Shown here one piece after another: positions 57,617-64,000 of a stretch of DNA of 64,000 nt. Each line of letters starts with the position of its first letter. Positions within the stretch are counted from its first letter, which is position 1. The DNA is from Bacteroidales bacterium (GTDB lineage Bacteria > Bacteroidota > Bacteroidia > Bacteroidales > UBA7332): positions 124,001-188,000 of the forward strand of contig JAQTZA010000002.1 of the NCBI GenBank assembly GCA_028687995.1, given 5' to 3'. The position numbers and the translations under genes are program-made. The notes beneath the pieces were generated by a model. The model did not search any database. It had not been told where the DNA came from and saw only the letters and a list, made by a program, of their open reading frames with translations.

Positions 57617-60523
57617 ATGATGATGAATTTTATGTGCGTTAGATTGAGTAAATTATGTTTGAACTTGGCCTTATTCTTTGTATTGTGTACAACCACATCT
57701 TGTATTCAGAATGATTACGATTTGTCGAAAGGCCTTAATATTGAAATTATAGTTGGTGGTGATTCTCTTTCATTGCCTTTATGGAAAGACTCCATTTTAT
57801 TAAATTCCGTTCTCTCGGATACTTCTATCTTCAAGACGCTTGATGGCGATTTGTCGATTGTTCGGAAGGATTCGATGACAGTGAAAGTTGATACGATAAA
57901 ATCAGTTGTTTTCAACTTAACTCCACCGAAAATTGATAGTGTTGAGCTCTCATTTACTAGTGTTACTTTTAATCCCTTTCGGCTAAGTCCAATCAATCTA
58001 TCTTCTCCGCTTCCAATTCCCAATTTAGATGTAAGGCGATCTATCTTACCCATAAGTAATAGCAACGATTACACTTATCCTATTACCTTTACTGTTGATC
58101 CACAACTTTTACCTGTCAATGCAAGGAAAAGAAATAAAAAAGCGACTGTTGTCGAAATTGATACTATAACGATTGCTTCGGATAGTGTTATCAGTCAATC
58201 GATTTCTCTTGATTCATATCCATTGCAGTTGAAAAAAGTAAATACCATATTTTTGTCTAATAACTTGGTTCACGTTGTTTTCGATCGAACGAAGATGAAG
58301 GATTTGAATTTGCTCGATCGAACAGAAAAACTTGAACTGTTCAGAATCGACTTTCCATCTGAGTATAGAATTTCTAATCCGATTGGTCCAAACTGTCGAA
58401 TTGAAGGCAACTCATTTATCATCGAGAATGTATTTTTGGCAAAGCAGAATGAAAATGCAGAATATACTTTGCAAGTAGATCATATAGATTTGAGTAATAC
58501 TCTTCAGACTAACTACCTTGATTTTAAGAGAGATATTCCTTATTCGTTTATTTACAAGTTTAGGGGTACTACAGACGACCCACAAAGTCTTGTTGGGAAG
58601 CAAATAGAAATGATTATTGATGTAACATCTGCGCCAATAATCAGCGACTTGGCGCTTGAGACGAATACGATTAAAGTGGATGATAATGTGGGAAGCTCTC
58701 ATATTCATACATTTATAATGAATGCTCCAAAAGAAATTTTGTCAATTGGAGATGTTACATTCAAAAATGGAGCCTATCTCGATATTTTAATTTCCAAACC
58801 CGATATATCTCCTTTTTTATTTAATGCCGGCTATTGCGACATTCAATTGCCAAAGGCATTTCACTTCAAACGTAGATTGAATCTCGATCCTATAACCAAT
58901 GTATACCGTATTCCCTATTCTCAATTATTTCAAACACACAGATTATATTTATTAGGGGTAAGCATAAATCAAACCTTTCCTGATTCTGGTGGGGAAGTAT
59001 ATATCGATGATGATGTTAAATACTCTATTTCAGGATTTCAATTGGCTCCTGCAAATATCAGAACATCTCGAGTAGAGTTGATGAACAATTTGAGTTACAA
59101 TTTTTCATTTTCAACTAATTCTATAGAAACTGAAAATGCAAATATAACAACCAAAGAGACCACATTGGAAATTCCTGATAGAGAAATGGTGATATCATTA
59201 CATCGTTTTGTATCGAATGAGGTTGAGAAACTCTATAAAGCAGATATGGCTGCACCTGTAAAATTGGAACTTAGATTTGATTTGTCAGGAGTGCCGTCTA
59301 ATATTGATTCTCTTTTTTTTAGAAATTATACCATCAAAATGCCCTCTTTCCTAAGGTTTAAAGAGGGAAGTACAAATTCTAATAATGAAATTATTTTGAA
59401 TCGAGGTTTTAAGGTGAAAGAGGGATTTACTAAAATAGTAGAATTAGTACAACTCGATTTTGGAACAGAAGGAAATACTTTGGTTGATGGATATCTTGAT
59501 TTAGATGAGACTGTTGGGTTTTCAGGTTCAGTTTATATTAAGCAAACAAACATGAATTCTTCAGAACTATCCAATATAAAAGTGATACCAAGCGTTAATG
59601 TTGAGTTAGTTAAATTGGGACTCGTGGAAGGGAAATTCAATCCGAAATTGTCTGCAATCAAACAAAAAATAAATCTAGATTTGCCCTCTTATTTATTGAA
59701 TGATAGTGTGAAATTAGACATAAGTAATCCAGTTATTTTAGTAGATGCAGGCAATCCAATGGGTTTTCCAGTGAATGTCGATGTGCAAATGTCACCTAGG
59801 AGAAATGGCGCTATCCTTTCCAATGCTATTATTAATACAAATGTATTAATTGCCTGTGCTCAAATTCTTGGTATTCCGACATGGACTAAATTTGGATTGG
59901 CAGTAAATGTAGATGAAGTTCCCGGAGACTATCAACCGTTAGTTGTGCCGAGTTTAGCTAATTTACTGACAACAATACCCGATGAAATTGAGATGGCAAT
60001 GACGCCTACTGTTGTAGCAGATCACCATAAAGTTGATTTATTGGCTCAACAAAATAGTATGTTTATGAAATATGAGGTTCGGATACCCATGAAATTTGGT
60101 GCGAATTTCCGATTTTCATACAATAAATCTATCATAGGCCAGAAAGACAAATTGAATCGTCTTTTGCAATACACCAAAAAAATAAATATTGCAGCGACTA
60201 TCGGTAATACGATTCCTCTAACTCTAAAATTAGAATTAGTGCCTTTGGATACCCAGGGAAAAGTGTTAAAAGATATCACAATCTCAAATATTGAAAAAAT
60301 AAAAGCAGGAAATACTAACTTTGAAAGTCAAACTAAATTAGTTGTTGATGTGTTTGAAAAGGAAGGCTCAAATGCATTGATAAATTTGGATGGTTTTAAA
60401 GTCACCGTTTCTGCTAATAGAGATGCTACAACCGCTGGTCTTGCTATCAAGCAAACTCAATACTTTAAGCTTGATTTAAAAGTATTAGTACCCGAAGGTT
60501 TGAAGGTTGACTTGAATAAATAA
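57617..60523 (+). CDS. Large hypothetical lipoprotein, beta-rich
   Basis: About 968 aa; CTTTSC lipobox after a hydrophobic signal; ORF-track start at 57587 lies about on the predicted TSS, so a downstream Met is preferred. Confidence 0.75.
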   Translation: MMMNFMCVRLSKLCLNLALFFVLCTTTSCIQNDYDLSKGLNIEIIVGGDSLSLPLWKDSILLNSVLSDTSIFKTLDGDLSIVRKDSMTVKVDTIKSVVFNLTPPKIDSVELSFTSVTFNPFRLSPINLSSPLPIPNLDVRRSILPISNSNDYTYPITFTVDPQLLPVNARKRNKKATVVEIDTITIASDSVISQSISLDSYPLQLKKVNTIFLSNNLVHVVFDRTKMKDLNLLDRTEKLELFRIDFPSEYRISNPIGPNCRIEGNSFIIENVFLAKQNENAEYTLQVDHIDLSNTLQTNYLDFKRDIPYSFIYKFRGTTDDPQSLVGKQIEMIIDVTSAPIISDLALETNTIKVDDNVGSSHIHTFIMNAPKEILSIGDVTFKNGAYLDILISKPDISPFLFNAGYCDIQLPKAFHFKRRLNLDPITNVYRIPYSQLFQTHRLYLLGVSINQTFPDSGGEVYIDDDVKYSISGFQLAPANIRTSRVELMNNLSYNFSFSTNSIETENANITTKETTLEIPDREMVISLHRFVSNEVEKLYKADMAAPVKLELRFDLSGVPSNIDSLFFRNYTIKMPSFLRFKEGSTNSNNEIILNRGFKVKEGFTKIVELVQLDFGTEGNTLVDGYLDLDETVGFSGSVYIKQTNMNSSELSNIKVIPSVNVELVKLGLVEGKFNPKLSAIKQKINLDLPSYLLNDSVKLDISNPVILVDAGNPMGFPVNVDVQMSPRRNGAILSNAIINTNVLIACAQILGIPTWTKFGLAVNVDEVPGDYQPLVVPSLANLLTTIPDEIEMAMTPTVVADHHKVDLLAQQNSMFMKYEVRIPMKFGANFRFSYNKSIIGQKDKLNRLLQYTKKINIAATIGNTIPLTLKLELVPLDTQGKVLKDITISNIEKIKAGNTNFESQTKLVVDVFEKEGSNALINLDGFKVTVSANRDATTAGLAIKQTQYFKLDLKVLVPEGLKVDLNK

Positions 60524-60557
60524 CAGCTTATTATGTGTATACACAGATTCGAGAATT

Positions 60558-61985
60558 ATGAAGAAATATATCTTAGTTTGTATTGTTTTAATATATTGTA
60601 GCATAGCACCCGTCGTAAAAGCGCAGACTATGTCTTCACTCTATTTCTTGGATAAATGGAGCTTGAATCATCGTAGTAATGCAGCTTTTGCTCCTGAAAA
60701 TGGGTATGTTTCAATCCCATTTATGGGCAGTTCTCAATTTGCAGCCACATCCAATTTAGGGCTTTCCAGTTTTATTTTCCCAACCGAAAATCAGAATGTA
60801 ACCTTTATGAGTCAATCCGTTAGTAATGATGATTTTCTCAAAGGAATTGCTAAGAATAATTTTTTCTCTCAGGAGTCCAATAATAATTTTATTTCGTTTG
60901 GGTTTTATGGACAAAATAGTGGGTTCTGGTCATTCTCTATGTCATTGAAAGAACAATTCAATATGAATCTACCGTATGAATTGTTCCATCTGGCTAAAGT
61001 GGGCATGAATGGCGGAGTTAACCACTACGATTTGAGTAATATGTATGTGAAGAATACCTATTTTGGAGAAATGTCCATCGGTTATTCGAAAGATATTGAT
61101 GATCAGTTACGTCTAGGAGGGAAAGTGAAATTATTGGCTGGTTTTGTATCCACAAATATTAGTTACAGTAAATTCGATGTAGATTTGTCGGAGAAGGAGT
61201 GGCGTGCAAGTGCAAAGGGCGAATTTATGCTGAATTCAAGAACATTAAGTTTTGATAAAGACAATAAAGGTTATTTTGATTTCAATAGATCTCATTTCGA
61301 TTTAAAGGAGTTTAAACCATCTGGATATGGTATTTCAATAGATTTCGGAGCAGAATATAAGTTAGATGATCGTTGGAAGTTTGGTGCTAGTTTTAGTGAT
61401 TTAGGATTCATGACATGGCGTAGAAATTCATGGCAAAGAGGTGTTACCGATGCTGAGTTTTCCTTTAAAGGGTTCAGTAATATTGATTTAGCTAATATTG
61501 ATTTGACTAGTCAAATAGAAACATTGAAATCTGATGCAGAGAATTTAATACGATTTAAAGAGGAAAAAGGTGTCGATGAGTATAAATTGCAAGAACTAGC
61601 AGCAACATGGAATGTGAGTGGAGAGTATAATCTTTTTAGAAATGATAAGCAGGAGATTTCGTTGGGAACGTTATGGAATAATCGGTATATTGAAAATAAA
61701 CTCTTTACTGAATTGTTAACAGCAGTTACCTTGAAACCTTTTTGGTGGATGACATCTTCTATTACGTACCCAATATTAGGCAATAAACCAAAAGTATTGG
61801 GTTTTGCTCTCCTTTTTTCACCGAAATGGATTAATGTTTTTCTAGCCGCCGAAGGGTTGAATACAAAAATAAATAGACAGTTTTTACCAATAAATCCTTT
61901 CTATCTCAGTGTTCAAGCTGGAATCACAATTCCTCTTTCAACCAATGTCAAGTACAGGAGTAAAGTGAAAACAGAAAGACTCTAG
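60558..61985 (+). CDS. DUF5723-like outer-membrane protein
   Basis: 475 aa with signal peptide; SLYFLDKWSLNHRSNAAFAPENGYVSIPFMGSSQF. Confidence 0.78.
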   Translation: MKKYILVCIVLIYCSIAPVVKAQTMSSLYFLDKWSLNHRSNAAFAPENGYVSIPFMGSSQFAATSNLGLSSFIFPTENQNVTFMSQSVSNDDFLKGIAKNNFFSQESNNNFISFGFYGQNSGFWSFSMSLKEQFNMNLPYELFHLAKVGMNGGVNHYDLSNMYVKNTYFGEMSIGYSKDIDDQLRLGGKVKLLAGFVSTNISYSKFDVDLSEKEWRASAKGEFMLNSRTLSFDKDNKGYFDFNRSHFDLKEFKPSGYGISIDFGAEYKLDDRWKFGASFSDLGFMTWRRNSWQRGVTDAEFSFKGFSNIDLANIDLTSQIETLKSDAENLIRFKEEKGVDEYKLQELAATWNVSGEYNLFRNDKQEISLGTLWNNRYIENKLFTELLTAVTLKPFWWMTSSITYPILGNKPKVLGFALLFSPKWINVFLAAEGLNTKINRQFLPINPFYLSVQAGITIPLSTNVKYRSKVKTERL

Positions 61986-61990
61986 AAGTC

Positions 61991-62590
61991 TTATTTCAAC
62001 GATTTTATTATTGATGCAATATAGTCGAGCACTTCGTCTTTACCTTCGAATTTCTCAGCGGATGTGTTGAATATTGGAGGCAGTTCAAACCACGTTTCGA
62101 GTAGTTTAGCTTCAAAAGTTTTTCTGTTACTTTTCAAAATCCCTTTTCCCACTTTATCTGTTTTGGTAAGAATAATGGAGAATGGAACTCCGCATTCACC
62201 CAACCATTCCATGAATTCTAAATCTATTTTTTGTGGTTCCAATCGTGAATCAATCAACACAAAAAGATTGGTCAGCTGCTCGCGTTCGAGAATGTAGTTT
62301 TCGATGATCTCACGCAGTTTTTCACGACCATCTTTGCCACGCCGAGCATAGCCATATCCTGGTAAATCAACCAAATACCATTCATTGTTGATGATGAAGT
62401 GGTTGATCAACATCGTTTTTCCGGGAGTGGAAGATGTCATTGCCAATCCTTTGCGGTTGGTGAGCATATTGATAAGCGACGATTTACCTACATTCGAGCG
62501 ACCAATAAAGGCAAACTCGGGAAGATTTCCGTCAGGGCATTTCTTAACTTCGGTGTTACTGATGGCGAATTTCGCCTCTTTTATAATCAT
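61991..62590 (-). CDS. engB: Ribosome-biogenesis GTPase EngB/YsxC/YihA
   Basis: 199 aa; [46 protein letters not shown]. Confidence 0.96.
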   Translation of the reverse strand: MIIKEAKFAISNTEVKKCPDGNLPEFAFIGRSNVGKSSLINMLTNRKGLAMTSSTPGKTMLINHFIINNEWYLVDLPGYGYARRGKDGREKLREIIENYILEREQLTNLFVLIDSRLEPQKIDLEFMEWLGECGVPFSIILTKTDKVGKGILKSNRKTFEAKLLETWFELPPIFNTSAEKFEGKDEVLDYIASIIKSLK

Positions 62591-64000
62591 AGGAGAAAAA
62601 TATTAGTCCGGCAAAGGTAATCAATCCGTTTATCATTAGTATCTCATACCCGAATTTATATCCCGTATAGCGTTGAATCGTGTAGTCGAGTGCATACGCC
62701 AACAGCGGCGAAGCGATGCAAATGTAAGGTGTGAATCGATCGCGTGTCATTCGTTTTGTGAGCATTCCAAAAGCGAATAATCCTAATAATGGACCATAAG
62801 TATATGCGGCGATGGTGTAGATGGCATCAATTACGCTTTTACTATTTATCTCTTTCACAATCAGAATAATAATGACGACTACAACAGTTATCAGGAAATG
62901 TGTCCAGATTCGAATTCGTTTTGCTTTCTCTGCCGGATATTGTTCTATATCCAGAATGTCGATACAGGTTGAAGTTGTGAGTGCTGCAATGGCCGAATCG
63001 GCACTGGCAAATGAAGCAGCAATGATTCCGAGTGTGAAAAATACCAATACCGGAGTACCCAACATTCCGTTTGTTGCAAACATAGGCAGAATTTGATCGC
63101 CCGATTCGGGAAGCACAGTTCCTGTTTGTTGAGCTAACATGAGTAACAAAACTCCTAAAGTGAGAAACAGTAGATTTATCGGTACGAAGGCAAAACCGTA
63201 GCTATACATATTTCGTTTCGCTTCTTTGAGTGAACGACAAGTGAGATTCTTTTGCATCATATCTTGGTCGAGACCAGTCATTACGATGGTGATAAATATG
63301 CCGCTAAAGAATTGCTTGAAGAAGTTTTGCTTCGATTGCCAGTCGTCGAACACAAAGATACGACTGTGTTCGTGAGTCGAAACAGCTTGTATAATGCCAT
63401 TGAAATCAAGATTCAAGTGCATCGAAATTTGGCGAATAAGCAATATAAGCATTGTAATCATACACAATGCCTGAAGGGTGTCAGTCCAAATAATGGTTTT
63501 GATGCCACTGCGAAAGGTGTAGAGGAAAATTAGCATCAGGTTGATAATCACATTCACATAAAATGGAATGCCCCACGGATCGTAAACAAAAGCTTGCAAA
63601 ATAATCGCCACCAGATAGATGCGAACAGCTGCGCCAATTGTCCGCGAAAGCAGGAAAAATGAAGCACCAGTTTTGTACGCTCGTTTGCCTATTCGCTCCC
63701 GAAGGTAGGTGTATATTGAGGTTAGATTTAATCGATAATAGAGTGGGAGCAACACGTTGGCGATAAAAAGATAGCCGACGAAAAATCCCAGTACCATTTG
63801 CATGTAGGTCATATCGATGCTGCGCACCATACCCGGCACCGAGATAAATGTAACGCCAGAAAGCGTCGTTCCAATCATCCCGAAAGCAATGATATACCAC
63901 CTTGATTGTTTGTCAGCAGTAAAGAAAGTACGATTGCCCGTCTTTCGGCCCGTGAGGTACGATACCGTAAGCAATACCGAAAAATAAGCAACAATGATAA
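62556..64000 (-). CDS. Sodium:solute symporter family transporter, 5' end beyond window
   Basis: Open frame continues to the window edge (...[35 protein letters not shown]); SSF topology. Confidence 0.9.
   Translation of the reverse strand, partial: IIVAYFSVLLTVSYLTGRKTGNRTFFTADKQSRWYIIAFGMIGTTLSGVTFISVPGMVRSIDMTYMQMVLGFFVGYLFIANVLLPLYYRLNLTSIYTYLRERIGKRAYKTGASFFLLSRTIGAAVRIYLVAIILQAFVYDPWGIPFYVNVIINLMLIFLYTFRSGIKTIIWTDTLQALCMITMLILLIRQISMHLNLDFNGIIQAVSTHEHSRIFVFDDWQSKQNFFKQFFSGIFITIVMTGLDQDMMQKNLTCRSLKEAKRNMYSYGFAFVPINLLFLTLGVLLLMLAQQTGTVLPESGDQILPMFATNGMLGTPVLVFFTLGIIAASFASADSAIAALTTSTCIDILDIEQYPAEKAKRIRIWTHFLITVVVVIIILIVKEINSKSVIDAIYTIAAYTYGPLLGLFAFGMLTKRMTRDRFTPYICIASPLLAYALDYTIQRYTGYKFGYEILMINGLITFAGLIFFSYDYKRGEIRHQ

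Overview
The window is an AT-rich chromosomal segment from a Bacteroidetes/Bacteroidales-like bacterium. Evidence is the TAnnTTTG promoter boxes, class II ilvC, serine palmitoyltransferase, DUF-type envelope proteins and the RnfBCDGEA gene order. No prophage, CRISPR array or intact transposon is visible. Main blocks, in order: partial M13 peptidase (-); ilvD-ilvB-ilvH-ilvC operon (-) preceded by tRNA-Val(GAC); dprA and a thioesterase; a membrane/Nudix-like protein and a flavodoxin-fold reductase (+); glycogen phosphorylase and GT3 glycogen synthase (-); acyltransferase and nitrilase (+); kor 2-oxoacid:ferredoxin oxidoreductase operon (-); a 15-kb exopolysaccharide/capsule locus (-, wza/wzz/wzx/wzy/GTs/wzi); OmpA-TSP3 protein; serine palmitoyltransferase; rseC-like gene plus rnfBCDGEA (+); nrnA, a DUF4827-like lipoprotein and glmM-like mutase (+); sucCD (-); kduI-kduD-DUF4861-like (-); a large lipoprotein plus DUF5723-like protein (+); engB overlapping a sodium/solute symporter (-). 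The strongest unlisted find is a complete ribosome-mediated attenuator in front of ilvD. It has a 20-aa Leu/Val-rich leader peptide (MKSQLLTSLVSVVVVVNEGK), a 1:2 protector stem, a 2:3 antiterminator whose 5' arm overlaps the leader stop codon, and a rho-independent terminator. It lies about 190 nt downstream of a co-directional tRNA-Val(GAC) gene whose tRNA reads the leader's GTC codons and carries C33 instead of the near-universal U33. Other leads are six GCGGA(C) units at exactly 21-bp spacing upstream of the M13 peptidase, a LacI-type operator on the kduI promoter, a missed 56-aa membrane ORF inside the kor operon, and several palindromic intergenic repeats.
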